From: Paenarthrobacter nitroguajacolicus
GTDB lineage: Bacteria > Actinomycetota > Actinomycetes > Actinomycetales > Micrococcaceae
Assembly (NCBI RefSeq): GCF_029952445.1
Contig: NZ_JAQPPK010000015.1
Coordinates: 1 to 64,000, forward strand
Direction of reading: 5' to 3'
DNA length: 64,000 nucleotides
Both the position numbers and the translations under genes were made by a program. Below are positions 7,163 to 14,825 of the stretch, one piece after another; the first letter of the stretch is position 1, and the number at the start of each line of letters is the position of its first letter. The notes below the pieces were generated by a model that was not told the origin of the DNA, searched no databases, and saw nothing but the letters and a program-made list of their open reading frames with translations.

Positions 7163-8053
7163 CTAAAGGGGCCTGGATCCCAGGGGGCGGTCCGCCTCAA
7201 GATCTGCGACTGGCTGTGCGGACGCCAGCAGCTGAAGGGCTTCCGCCGCGGGTAACCCCGGGTCAGCGGCGTACATAAGAATCCGGTGGCCTGACTCGTC
7301 CGGAGGGGTCAGGACTTCGAAGTGGAGCTCAAGGTCACCGACTTCGGGGTGGTGCAGGTATTTCAGTCCGGACATGCAGTTTTCAACCGGGTGACGGGCC
7401 CACAGTTTGGCGAATTCTTCGCTGTTCATGGTCAGCTCGCCCACCAGGGAGGCCAGTTCGGCGTCATCGTTTGAGCGCCCGGCAACCAACCGCAGGGATG
7501 AAACAGCGCGCGTGGCTTCCTCCCTCCATCGCGTGTACAACTCGCGGGTGTGCGGATCGAGGAACAGCAGTCTTGTCATGTTGGGCCGCGTGGCCGGCGA
7601 TGACGGGGCATCGAAATCCAGGTGCCCCGCAACCAGCCGGTGACCGAGTCGGTTCCACGCCAGCACTTCGCTGCGGCGCCCCAGCACGATGGCCGGAGTG
7701 TTGGGCATGGACTGGATCAGTCGCAATGTTCCGGGCCTGGCTTTGTCCGCCCGGGCCGACGTCCGCCGCTTGCTGGCGACCGGCCGCGCAAGGTTGAAGA
7801 GGTGTGCGCGCTCATCGGTGTTCAGGTTCAGGGCCCTGGCGATAGCATCAATGACGGCTTCGGAGGCATTGGCACTTTGGCCCTGCTCCAGGCGCGTGTA
7901 ATAGGTGCTGCTCACCCCGGCTAGCATCGCCAGCTCTTCGCGGCGGAGCCCGGGCACGCGGCGAATGCCGTAGTTGAGCAGGCCGACGTCCTCCGGCTGC
8001 AGTGCAGCTCGACGGACACGAAGGAACTCCCCAAGTTCGCTGTGGTTGGTCAT
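7163..8053 (-). CDS. XRE-family HTH regulator with MmyB-like domain
   Basis: A 296-residue transcription factor. Residues about 5-75 form an XRE helix-turn-helix (VPGLRREELAMLAGVSSTYYTRLEQG). The rest matches the MmyB-like ligand-sensing domain, including LRLIQSMPNTPAIVLGRRSEVLAWN and the C-terminal HPEVGDLELHFEVL block. Such regulators usually sit beside a transporter or dehydrogenase gene and repress it. Here it is divergent from an MFS exporter at 8193, with a clear dyad between them. A much longer antisense frame extends upstream through the MFS gene, but the ATG at 8053 begins the conserved HTH and is the credible start. Confidence 0.9.
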   Translation of the reverse strand: MTNHSELGEFLRVRRAALQPEDVGLLNYGIRRVPGLRREELAMLAGVSSTYYTRLEQGQSANASEAVIDAIARALNLNTDERAHLFNLARPVASKRRTSARADKARPGTLRLIQSMPNTPAIVLGRRSEVLAWNRLGHRLVAGHLDFDAPSSPATRPNMTRLLFLDPHTRELYTRWREEATRAVSSLRLVAGRSNDDAELASLVGELTMNSEEFAKLWARHPVENCMSGLKYLHHPEVGDLELHFEVLTPPDESGHRILMYAADPGLPAAEALQLLASAQPVADLEADRPLGSRPL

Positions 8054-8074
8054 GAACCCCATTCTGCCGGTCTT

Positions 8075-8096
8075 CAGGGACACTGTCCTGTCCCTG
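8075..8096. promoter_or_regulatory. Candidate operator between HTH regulator and MFS gene
   Basis: A perfect inverted repeat, CAGGGACA-ctgtcc-TGTCCCTG (8-bp arms), overlaps a second dyad GGACA-c-TGTCC (8078-8088). It lies 22 bases upstream of the regulator start and about 100 bases upstream of the MFS start, a position suited to autoregulation and control of the transporter. The link to the MmyB-like regulator is inference. Confidence 0.6.
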
Positions 8097-8192
8097 CCAG
8101 TGGTAGGCAAGAGAGGGTGTGGTTGTTCCCCGGGCATTCCATGACAGTGGAGTTTCAAGATGCAGCATCCCCTCCACAGAAGGACAACGCCA

Positions 8193-9692
8193 GTGACCTC
8201 ACACGTTGCAGCAGGACCGGACAGCCCGTCCTCAACCGAAACCAGACCTGCAACCGCCAAAACGGGGCGAATGACAGGCAGGCAGAGGCTCGCACTTGTT
8301 GTCCTGCTCGCTGCCAGTTTCACCCTGGCCGTTGATTTCTCCATCCTCAACGTCGCACTCCCAGCCATTGGAGCCGACGTCGGCTTCAGCCTGGAGAACC
8401 TCCAATGGATCGCGACGGCGTTCGCCTTATGCGCCGCTGGGCTGACTTTACTGTTCGGACGTGTAGCGGACATCGTAGGCCGTCGCACAATGTTCCTCAC
8501 CGGCATGGCCCTGCTCGGTGCAGCCTCGCTGGCCGGTGGCCTGGCGGTCGCCCCAGCCGTGCTGCTGATAGCCCGCGTGGGCCAAGGCATCGCCACGGCA
8601 ATCGTCGTTCCCGCTGCCTTGTCACTGTTGCTTGCTTCGTTCCCGGAAGGACCGCTGAGGGACAAAGCGCTGGGCCTGAACGGATCCCTCATGGCTGCAG
8701 GTTTCACCACCGGCGCCATCCTAGGAGGCCTCCTGACGGATCTGCTCAGCTGGCGATGGGCCTTTTTCATCAACGTTCCAGTGGCCGTTGCCGTGCTTGT
8801 CATAGCCCCGATCGTCCTGGCCGAGAGCAAGCCCACTGCCAGGTTGCGGTTGGACGTGCCGGGGGCCATCACGGTGACGCTGGGCCTCCTGGCCTTGGTC
8901 TTTGGACTCACGCGCGCGGCCGAGCACTCGTGGAGCGATCCTCTGACGCTGGGTTCCCTTGGGGCCGCCGTCGTTCTCTTTGTCATCTTCGTGGCCGTCG
9001 AACTCCGGGCCGCGTCGCCGTTGGTACCGATGGAGATTCTGAAGCGGTCGACGGTGGCCTGGGGGAACATCGCAGGTATTCTGGCCTTCGTCACTGAGAC
9101 GTCACTGGTCTTCCTCCTGACCCTTTACCTGCAGCAAGTCCTCGGCTACACCCCGCTCGGCGCAGGATTGGCCTTTGCTGTGCTGGGTCTCGGTACTGTT
9201 CTTGGCGGTGTCCTGGGGCCGAAGATCATCGCCAAGATCGGGAGCAAGAAGGCCATAGTTTATGGATTCCTCGTCCAAGCAACGGCTACCGGCACGCTGG
9301 TGCTGCTGAGCACGGACCCTGCTTCCATCGGCCTGTTGCTGGCGGCAACGTTCATCGGGGGAGTGGCGAACCTTGTAGTCATTGTCGGCTTTATGGTTAC
9401 TGCAACCTCTGGTCTGCCCGAATCCGAACAGGGGTTGGCCACCGGACTGGCGACCATGAGCCAGCAGATCGGAATCACCCTGGGAATACCGGTCATGAGC
9501 GCCGTGTTTACTGCGCAGATCATTGGAGACCACGGTGCGGTGCCGGTCCTCAGCGGCGTCACCACCGCTATCTGGGTCAACGCCGGGTTGTGCCTGTTGG
9601 CGGCCCTTCTTATGGGTGTGTTTCTGCGACAACCGACACGGGACCGTCCCGCCAGCACTACCGGCGCTCGGCTGACCTCCGACGACGCCTGA
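8193..9692 (+). CDS. MFS drug exporter, DHA2 (14-TM) type
   Basis: A 499-residue major facilitator with about 14 hydrophobic helices. N-terminal helix LVVLLAASFTLAVDFSILNVALP and the loop GRVADIVGRRTMF (motif A) are typical of the DHA2 EmrB/QacA-like drug:H+ antiporters; motif C-like glycine-rich GFTTGAILGGLL follows. I chose GTG 8193 because AGAAGGA sits eight bases upstream; ATG 8160 and ATG 8271 are alternatives. It is divergent from an MmyB-type regulator, suggesting ligand-induced efflux. Its 3' end overlaps the convergent DedA gene by 35 bp. Confidence 0.9.
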   Translation: MTSHVAAGPDSPSSTETRPATAKTGRMTGRQRLALVVLLAASFTLAVDFSILNVALPAIGADVGFSLENLQWIATAFALCAAGLTLLFGRVADIVGRRTMFLTGMALLGAASLAGGLAVAPAVLLIARVGQGIATAIVVPAALSLLLASFPEGPLRDKALGLNGSLMAAGFTTGAILGGLLTDLLSWRWAFFINVPVAVAVLVIAPIVLAESKPTARLRLDVPGAITVTLGLLALVFGLTRAAEHSWSDPLTLGSLGAAVVLFVIFVAVELRAASPLVPMEILKRSTVAWGNIAGILAFVTETSLVFLLTLYLQQVLGYTPLGAGLAFAVLGLGTVLGGVLGPKIIAKIGSKKAIVYGFLVQATATGTLVLLSTDPASIGLLLAATFIGGVANLVVIVGFMVTATSGLPESEQGLATGLATMSQQIGITLGIPVMSAVFTAQIIGDHGAVPVLSGVTTAIWVNAGLCLLAALLMGVFLRQPTRDRPASTTGARLTSDDA

Positions 9693-10317
9693 CACTCCGG
9701 ACAATAAGCCAGCCCAGGAATACCGCCAGAGCTGCGTACACCGCGTAATTGAGAAACCGCGAATACTGCTCGATCAGGTGATACTGCGTGCCCAGCAAGG
9801 ACCCTAAGCCGATCAGCAAGGCATTCCACAGGCCCGCGCCGGCAATCGTGAAAATGGAAAACGTCAGGAGGTTCATCCGTTCGGCGCCCGCCGGCAGGGA
9901 GATGAGGCTTCGTACGCCGGGCAGAAGCCTGCCGAAGAAAATCGCGGATTTGCCGTGGCGTTCAAACCACTTGGAGGCCTTTTCGAAGTCCTCCCTGTCC
10001 ACCAGAGGCAGCTTCGAAAGCAATGAGATGGACTTTTCCAAGCCAATTTTGTATCCAAGCCAGTAAAGGAACAACGCGCCCGCATAAGCGCCCAGCGTGC
10101 TGGTTACGAACACCAGAACGATGTTCATGCTGCCCTGCTGGGTAAGGAACCCTGCCAGTGGGAGGATCACCTCGCTGGGAATGGGCGGAAAGACGGTCTC
10201 CAGGAACGTCATCAACCCAACGCCCCATTCGCCCAGGGCGTCGATCACCTGGGCTGCGATTCCCACTATGCCGGTCAGGTTTTCGGTCGAACCGGGGACT
10301 CTCAGTGCGCTGATCAA
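9658..10317 (-). CDS. DedA-family membrane protein
   Basis: A 219-residue integral membrane protein of the DedA/SNARE-associated (VTT) family, involved in lipid flipping and membrane homeostasis. Family signatures are FLETVFPPIPSEVILPLAGF in the N-terminal re-entrant region, FFGRLLPGVRSLISLPAG in the middle, and GLWNALLIGLGSLLG. Two further helices and a basic C-terminus follow. It starts at TTG with AAAGGG upstream; a downstream GTG is an alternative. The last 35 bases overlap the convergent MFS gene. The neighbouring PadR regulator is divergent. Confidence 0.9.
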   Translation of the reverse strand: MISALRVPGSTENLTGIVGIAAQVIDALGEWGVGLMTFLETVFPPIPSEVILPLAGFLTQQGSMNIVLVFVTSTLGAYAGALFLYWLGYKIGLEKSISLLSKLPLVDREDFEKASKWFERHGKSAIFFGRLLPGVRSLISLPAGAERMNLLTFSIFTIAGAGLWNALLIGLGSLLGTQYHLIEQYSRFLNYAVYAALAVFLGWLIVRSVRRRRRSAERR

Positions 10318-10464
10318 CTCGTGGCCCTTTCATGGTCTTCGGCTCCCTCAACGCTATTGCCACGAATACTCTCGGGCAACGCGGTTCGTCGACAGCGGAC
10401 GGCGGCGCACGGCACCCAATGCGGCACGATGCCAACTGACCCATTGCCTCGGGTGGACCACGAG

Positions 10465-10495
10465 TATATCGTTAGCTATATCGTTCAGTATCGTT
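10465..10495. promoter_or_regulatory. Direct repeats upstream of padR-like gene
   Basis: TATATCGTT occurs at 10465 and 10477 and a shortened TATCGTT at 10489, a 12-base period. The A/T-rich array stands out in GC-rich DNA, ends 23 bases before the regulator's ATG, and lies between it and the divergent DedA gene. A binding array for the PadR-like protein is inferred. Confidence 0.5.
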
Positions 10496-10518
10496 CGCGA
10501 CTTCCTGAGGTGGGCTTG

Positions 10519-11061
10519 ATGCACAATTCATTTCCTTCAAACGGTTTTATGGGAAACAACTTTGACGGCATGTGGCAGGCCGTGGACGAGTTTCGTTCAA
10601 GATTCGAGAAGCGTTCCGCCGGCCGGGCAGGCCGCGGCGAACTGAGGACGGCTATCCTGGCCCTTTTGGCTGAACGCCCCATGCACGGTTATCAGATCAT
10701 TCGGGAAATCGAGGAGCGCAGTGGTGGCAGTTGGAAGCCAAGTGCAGGCTCCGTTTACCCGACTCTCCAGCTTCTCTCTGATGAGGGGTTCGTCAGTTCG
10801 GAGGAAGCCAGCGGGCGCAAGATTTATGCACTGACCGAAGCGGGCAGGGAAGATGTGGCAAGTTCGGAGACCGCCGCGCCCTGGGGCTCTGTGGGTTCGG
10901 CATCGGGCCCAGGGTTCGCTGCACTGCCCAAAGCCGGGGTAGAGCTGGCCCAGGCCGCAGCCCAAGTGGGCCGGACAGGCACACCCCAACAGGTCAGGGA
11001 CGCGGTGACGGTGCTCGAAGATGCCCGCCGCCGCTTGTACTCGATCCTCGCCCAGGACTGA
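10519..11061 (+). CDS. PadR-family transcriptional regulator
   Basis: A 180-residue winged-helix repressor. Residues about 37-105 carry the PadR core: ELRTAILALLAERPMHGYQI, then GSVYPTLQLLSDEGFV and GRKIYALTEAGRE. The C-terminal half forms the dimerisation region and ends in an arginine-rich helix. ATG 10519 has GAGGTGGG upstream; an upstream frame extension is not supported. The stop is four bases before the start of the UbiB-like kinase gene, so the two are coupled. An array of direct repeats lies just upstream, consistent with autoregulation. The effector is unknown. Confidence 0.9.
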   Translation: MHNSFPSNGFMGNNFDGMWQAVDEFRSRFEKRSAGRAGRGELRTAILALLAERPMHGYQIIREIEERSGGSWKPSAGSVYPTLQLLSDEGFVSSEEASGRKIYALTEAGREDVASSETAAPWGSVGSASGPGFAALPKAGVELAQAAAQVGRTGTPQQVRDAVTVLEDARRRLYSILAQD

Positions 11062-11065
11062 AAGG

Positions 11066-12778
11066 GTGACGTCGGACCGACCCGATCAGGCAGAGCATGT
11101 ACCCGGCGCAGTGAGTGCCAGTGCGCGTTACCGCCGCATTCTGCGGTTTGCGGCCTGGCATCTCGCAGTGACGTGGTGGTTCGAGCTTTTCCTGCCCCGG
11201 TTGGGCCTTCGCCGGCTGACTGAACGCAATCGTTCACGGAGAATGAGGCGTTTTGCCCAGCGCTTCCATCAACTCGCGGTGGAACTCGGCGGCCTGATGA
11301 TCAAAGTGGGCCAGTTCATGTCCTCGCGGCTGGATGTCCTGCCGCCGGAGATCACCGCCGAACTGGAGGGTCTCCAGGACGAGGTGCCGCCCGTCCCGTT
11401 CCCGGCCATTCGCAAACTTGCCGAAGCCGAACTGGGAGCATCTTTGGAAGCGGTGTTTGCCTCCATCGAGGAGACGCCAATTGCTGCAGCGTCCCTCGGG
11501 CAAGCCCACCGCGCCAAGCTCCTTCCCGGCAATGCGGAGGACACAGGGCTGAGCAGCGTGGTGTTCAAAGTCCAGCGGCCAGGCATCCAGGCCATTGTGG
11601 ACATCGACTTGGCGGCGCTGCGGAAAGTGGGAGGGTGGCTGAGCCGGATCCGCATCGTCTCTGACCGTGCCGACGTCCCGGCGCTGATCAAGGAGTTTGC
11701 CCAGACCAGCCTGGAGGAGATCGATTACCTCAATGAAGCGGCGAACTCGGAGCGTTTTGCCACTGACTTCGCCCACGATGCCCGGGTAACCGTGCCGGGG
11801 GTGGTGTGGGAGCGGACCACCCGCCGGGTGCTTACCCTCGAGGACGTCACCGCCATCAAGATCACAGACGCCGAGGCGCTCCGGTTGGCTGGCATCGACC
11901 CCGCCGCTGTGGCCCCCGTTTTCGCCTCAGTGATGTTTGACCAGCTTTTTACCAATGGCTTTTTCCACGCCGATCCTCACCCTGGCAACATTTTCGTGAC
12001 ACCCACCGACCGCACATCGGACCATCCCTGGAAGCTGACCTTCATTGATTTCGGGATGATGGGCGAGGTTCCTGCGAAGACACGGTCCGGGCTTCGCAAG
12101 CTTTTGATCGCTGCGGCTTCGCGGGACGGTAAGGGATTGGTGGCCGCCATCAGCGACATTGGCGTGCTGATGCCCTCGGCTGACGCTGGCGAACTGGAAC
12201 GGGCCATGACCCAGCTGTTCGCGCGTTTTGGAGGCATGGGCTTCGCAGAGCTTCGTGACGTGGACCCGCGGGAGTTCCGCGATTTCGGGGCGGAGTTCGG
12301 AAGCGTTATCCGCTCACTGCCTTTCCAGCTGCCGGAGAATTTCCTGCTCATCATCCGTGCCATGTCCCTGACTTCCGGAGTCTGCAGTTCGCTGGACGCC
12401 CGCTTCAACCTGTGGGATTCGGTGGAACCGTTTGCGGCGCAGCTGTTACGGGATGAACGCGGCAATCTGGTCAACGACGTCGCAGCGCAGGCCGTCGAGG
12501 CCGCAGCGTTGGCCTTTCGCCTGCCCAAACGGCTGGACGGACTGATCACCCGTGTGGAGGACGGTTCGCTGCAGTTTTCCAACAGGCGGTTGGAACGCCA
12601 GATGGCCAGACTCATCCGGCTGGCACGCGGAGGCGTAGCGGCGCTGATGTTTGGGGCGCTCCTGATTGCCGGATCCGTTGTCCGGGGTGGGGATATGGTG
12701 CTGGGCAACGTGCTGATGATCGTGTCTGTAATCCCGTTGCTCGCGGCGGTGCTGACGGGTCGTCGGCACAGGGGCTGA
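11066..12778 (+). CDS. ABC1/UbiB (AarF)-family atypical kinase
   Basis: A 570-residue atypical protein kinase-like ATPase. The family signature LMIKVGQFMSSRLDVLP (about residue 75), the Ala-rich nucleotide loop AAASLGQAHRAKL with the KVQRPGI lysine strand, the catalytic HADPHPGNIFV and metal-binding FIDFGMMGEV are all present. The last 50 residues form two membrane helices, as in UbiB/COQ8. Roles of the family are in isoprenoid quinone and lipid metabolism. GTG 11066 begins four bases after the padR-like stop. The 3' end carries a 23-base tandem duplication that includes the stop codon. Confidence 0.9.
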   Translation: MTSDRPDQAEHVPGAVSASARYRRILRFAAWHLAVTWWFELFLPRLGLRRLTERNRSRRMRRFAQRFHQLAVELGGLMIKVGQFMSSRLDVLPPEITAELEGLQDEVPPVPFPAIRKLAEAELGASLEAVFASIEETPIAAASLGQAHRAKLLPGNAEDTGLSSVVFKVQRPGIQAIVDIDLAALRKVGGWLSRIRIVSDRADVPALIKEFAQTSLEEIDYLNEAANSERFATDFAHDARVTVPGVVWERTTRRVLTLEDVTAIKITDAEALRLAGIDPAAVAPVFASVMFDQLFTNGFFHADPHPGNIFVTPTDRTSDHPWKLTFIDFGMMGEVPAKTRSGLRKLLIAAASRDGKGLVAAISDIGVLMPSADAGELERAMTQLFARFGGMGFAELRDVDPREFRDFGAEFGSVIRSLPFQLPENFLLIIRAMSLTSGVCSSLDARFNLWDSVEPFAAQLLRDERGNLVNDVAAQAVEAAALAFRLPKRLDGLITRVEDGSLQFSNRRLERQMARLIRLARGGVAALMFGALLIAGSVVRGGDMVLGNVLMIVSVIPLLAAVLTGRRHRG

Positions 12779-12805
12779 CGGGTCGTCGGCACAGGGGCTG
12801 ACGGG
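12751..12805. repeat. 23-bp tandem repeat spanning a stop codon
   Basis: The unit beginning gctgacgggtcgtcggcaca is present at 12751-12773 and 12774-12796, with a partial third copy to 12805. The UbiB-like gene's TGA (12776-12778) lies in the second copy, so the duplication changes the last few residues of the protein. Confidence 0.9.
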
Positions 12806-12843
12806 ACGGCCGTTGACAGGACAGCGGTTGAATGGGGGCGCCG

Positions 12844-12856
12844 TAGAATTGCCCTG
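12844..12856 (+). promoter_or_regulatory. uspA-like gene -10 box, leaderless start
   Basis: TAGAAT at 12844-12849, six bases, then GTG 12856. There is no ribosome site, which suits a leaderless mRNA. Confidence 0.65.
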
Positions 12857-13389
12857 TGACTGAGACCCCCGCCCGTCGTCGTGAGGTATCCGGCGGCATG
12901 AACGGACCCGTTCTGGTTGGCGTCATGCCTGGTCAGCATCCGATGGTGGTGGAGCAAGCGGCCGCAGTGGCCGCCAGTGCAGGCCTTGCACTCGTGTTCG
13001 CTTACGCCGATGTCACGGTTTACCCGGTGGACGGGACCACTGGGGGACCGGCCGCGCCAATCGATCCTGACGGCGTGGACGGAGACGACGCCGAAGCCGG
13101 CAACGCCCTCGATTCCCTGAAGAAGACGATCGCCGAACAGCTGCCGTCCCCGGACCTCCAGTGGAGCATCGTCCCTCTGGCGGGTGAGCCGGCAAAGGCG
13201 CTGGCCCGCGAGGCTGAGGAGTTGGATGCGTCCATGATCGTGGTGGGCACCCGTCAGCACGGTTTGACCGCGACGCTCAAGGACATCACGGCCGGTTCGG
13301 TGGCGCGCCATCTGGCTCATCGGCAGCACCGCCCAGTGCTCGTGGTGCCAGTGAACCCTCGGATCCCGAACGACGATGACCAGGAATAA
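12856..13389 (+). CDS. Universal stress protein (UspA family)
   Basis: A 177-residue single-domain Usp. It begins after a short basic leader with VLVGVMPGQHP and ends with the ATP-binding signature region VVGTRQHGLTATLKDITAGS followed by RPVLVVPV. Members bind ATP and support stress survival. A leaderless start is indicated by a TAGAAT box six bases before GTG. The gene overlaps the next (crcB) by 14 bp, making a tightly coupled unit of UspA with two CrcB proteins; ferritin follows with its own promoter. Confidence 0.92.
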   Translation: MTETPARRREVSGGMNGPVLVGVMPGQHPMVVEQAAAVAASAGLALVFAYADVTVYPVDGTTGGPAAPIDPDGVDGDDAEAGNALDSLKKTIAEQLPSPDLQWSIVPLAGEPAKALAREAEELDASMIVVGTRQHGLTATLKDITAGSVARHLAHRQHRPVLVVPVNPRIPNDDDQE

Positions 13390-13819
13390 GGCCATACGTC
13401 CGGTACACCTGCACTGGGGATTCATGGGCATCGTTGCAGCCGGAGGGGTCTTGGGGGCGATGACCCGCTACGGCCTGGGGTTGCTGATCCCTGCGCCAGG
13501 TGCCTGGCCCTTGCCCACGCTGGTTATCAACCTTTCGGGTGCTTTGGCCCTTGGCGCCCTTCTGGAGGCACTCTCACGGAGGGGGCCCGACGTCGGTAGC
13601 CGCCGCGTGTTGCGGCTCGCGCTGGGCACGGGGTTCTTGGGCGCCTACACCACCTACAGCACCCTCGCGGTGGACGCCGTCCACTTGGTGGCCGCCGATG
13701 CGGCCCCCGCGGCGGCGGGCTACCTGGTTGCGAGCCTGCTGGGTGGGGCCGCTGCCACCACTGCTGGCATCTGGCTCGGCGCCTGGCATCACAGGCTGAC
13801 TTCAGGGGCCCGGGCGTGA
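13376..13819 (+). CDS. crcB: CrcB/Fluc fluoride channel subunit 1
   Basis: A 147-residue membrane protein with four hydrophobic helices, for fluoride export as a dual-topology or heterodimeric channel. Signatures are GGVLGAMTRYGLGLL, LPTLVINLSGALALG and GTGFLGAYTTYSTLAVD. It has a longer N-terminus than its partner. The start overlaps the uspA-like gene by 14 bp and the end overlaps crcB copy 2 by 4 bp. Paired, oppositely oriented CrcB proteins are the usual state in Gram-positive bacteria. No fluoride riboswitch is seen upstream, because the upstream DNA is coding. Confidence 0.94.
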   Translation: MTRNKAIRPVHLHWGFMGIVAAGGVLGAMTRYGLGLLIPAPGAWPLPTLVINLSGALALGALLEALSRRGPDVGSRRVLRLALGTGFLGAYTTYSTLAVDAVHLVAADAAPAAAGYLVASLLGGAAATTAGIWLGAWHHRLTSGARA

Positions 13820-14193
13820 TGGTCCTCTTGCTTGGCTTGGCCGGGGGAACCGGTGCTGCTGCCAGATTCATGGTGGACGGCCTCATCCGTGCAAGGTTAA
13901 AGACCGCCCTCCCGTGGGGCACCATTCTGATCAACGTTTCAGGCTCCCTGCTGCTCGGCTTCCTCGCTGGGCTCATGATGCGTGGCCAGGCGCCCGAGTC
14001 CCTGTATTTGGTCCTGGGGACCGGCTTCCTGGGCGGCTACACAACATTCAGCACCGCAAGCCTGGAGACTATCCGGTTGATCCAGAGCGGGAGGACCGGG
14101 CTGGCACTGGTCAACGGTGTAGGGTCCATGGCCGCCAGTGTCCTTGCTGCGGCGGCGGGTGTGGGCGCCAGTTACCTCTTGCCGGGCCAGTGA
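13816..14193 (+). CDS. crcB: CrcB/Fluc fluoride channel subunit 2
   Basis: A 125-residue four-helix membrane protein, the partner of the preceding CrcB. It has GGTGAAARFMVDGLI, the pore asparagine segment GTILINVSGSLLLGFLAG and the GTGFLGGYTTFSTASLET block. GTG 13816 overlaps the upstream stop (4 bp); an ATG follows immediately and could serve instead. The two CrcB proteins probably assemble as a heterodimer with antiparallel subunits, judging by their different loop charges; this is inference. Confidence 0.94.
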   Translation: MMVLLLGLAGGTGAAARFMVDGLIRARLKTALPWGTILINVSGSLLLGFLAGLMMRGQAPESLYLVLGTGFLGGYTTFSTASLETIRLIQSGRTGLALVNGVGSMAASVLAAAAGVGASYLLPGQ

Positions 14194-14224
14194 GAGACCC
14201 CTGAAAGAGGCACCTGCCCGGCTG

Positions 14225-14237
14225 TAGGATCGAGCCA
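14225..14237 (+). promoter_or_regulatory. Ferritin -10 box, leaderless start
   Basis: TAGGAT at 14225-14230, six bases, then ATG 14237. No Shine-Dalgarno sequence precedes the ATG. Confidence 0.65.
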
Positions 14238-14767
14238 TGGCTAAGAAGACTTTCAATGAACTGTTGTCCACCCAGGTTGCCAACGAGTTTGCAGCGTCCC
14301 AGCAGTACATCGCCGTGGCTGTGTACTTTGACGGTGAAGACTTGCCGCAGCTTGCCCGGCACTTCTACCGGCAATCGCTGGAGGAACGCAACCACGCCAT
14401 GATGATGGTCCAGTACATGCTGGACCGTAACGTGCACGTGGAAATCCCGGGCATCGCCCCTGTGCGCAACAACTTCTCCAACGCCAAGGAACCCATCGCC
14501 TTGGCCCTGGAGCAGGAGAAGGAAGTCACCCGCAACATTGAGGAGATGTTCCGCGCCGCCCGCGCCGAGGGCGACGCCTTGGGTGAGCAGTTCATGTTGT
14601 GGTTCCTGAAGGAGCAGGTGGAAGAGGTCGCATCGATGACCACGCTCCTGAACATCACCGAGCGTGCTGAGAACCTCTTCGACATCGAGAACTACGTCGC
14701 CCGCGAAGCAGTCGGCGACGGCGGACATGACGCCAGCGCTCCCTCGGCCGCCGGTGGCGTCCTCTAG
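14237..14767 (+). CDS. Ferritin (BfrB-like)
   Basis: A 176-residue ferritin of the bacterial non-haem type for iron storage and detoxification in a 24-mer shell. Ferroxidase-type ligands are visible in ANEFAASQQYIAVAVYF, the EERNHAMMM motif (E..H) and the helix with EQFMLWFLKEQVEEV. The C-terminal 20 residues are Gly/Ala-rich. Transcription probably starts at or beside the ATG from a TAGGAT box. It lies 43 bp after the crcB pair and converges on zapE, with a hairpin between. Confidence 0.93.
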   Translation: MAKKTFNELLSTQVANEFAASQQYIAVAVYFDGEDLPQLARHFYRQSLEERNHAMMMVQYMLDRNVHVEIPGIAPVRNNFSNAKEPIALALEQEKEVTRNIEEMFRAARAEGDALGEQFMLWFLKEQVEEVASMTTLLNITERAENLFDIENYVAREAVGDGGHDASAPSAAGGVL

Positions 14768-14786
14768 GGACCAAAGCCCACGCCAT

Positions 14787-14825
14787 GAAGAGGTCGTCGG
14801 AGGCTCAGCTTCCGGCGGCCTCTTC
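14787..14825 (+). terminator. Hairpin after ferritin gene
   Basis: A 14-bp stem (two G-U pairs on the plus-strand RNA) formed by 14787-14800 and 14812-14825 with an 11-base loop. It overlaps the 3' end of the convergent zapE gene. There is no T-run, so it would be a U-less actinobacterial terminator if functional. Confidence 0.5.

Noticed and set aside
7163-9094. 643-codon minus-strand frame including the MmyB regulator
   Set aside because: Only the last 296 codons match a family; the rest is antisense to the MFS gene and low in protein-like character.
13300-13400. Fluoride riboswitch upstream of crcB
   Set aside because: The DNA before crcB1 is coding for the UspA-like protein, and no crcB-motif structure is apparent.
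11977-13431. 484-codon minus-strand frame
   Set aside because: Antisense to the UbiB-like kinase and UspA genes, both of which have clear motifs.
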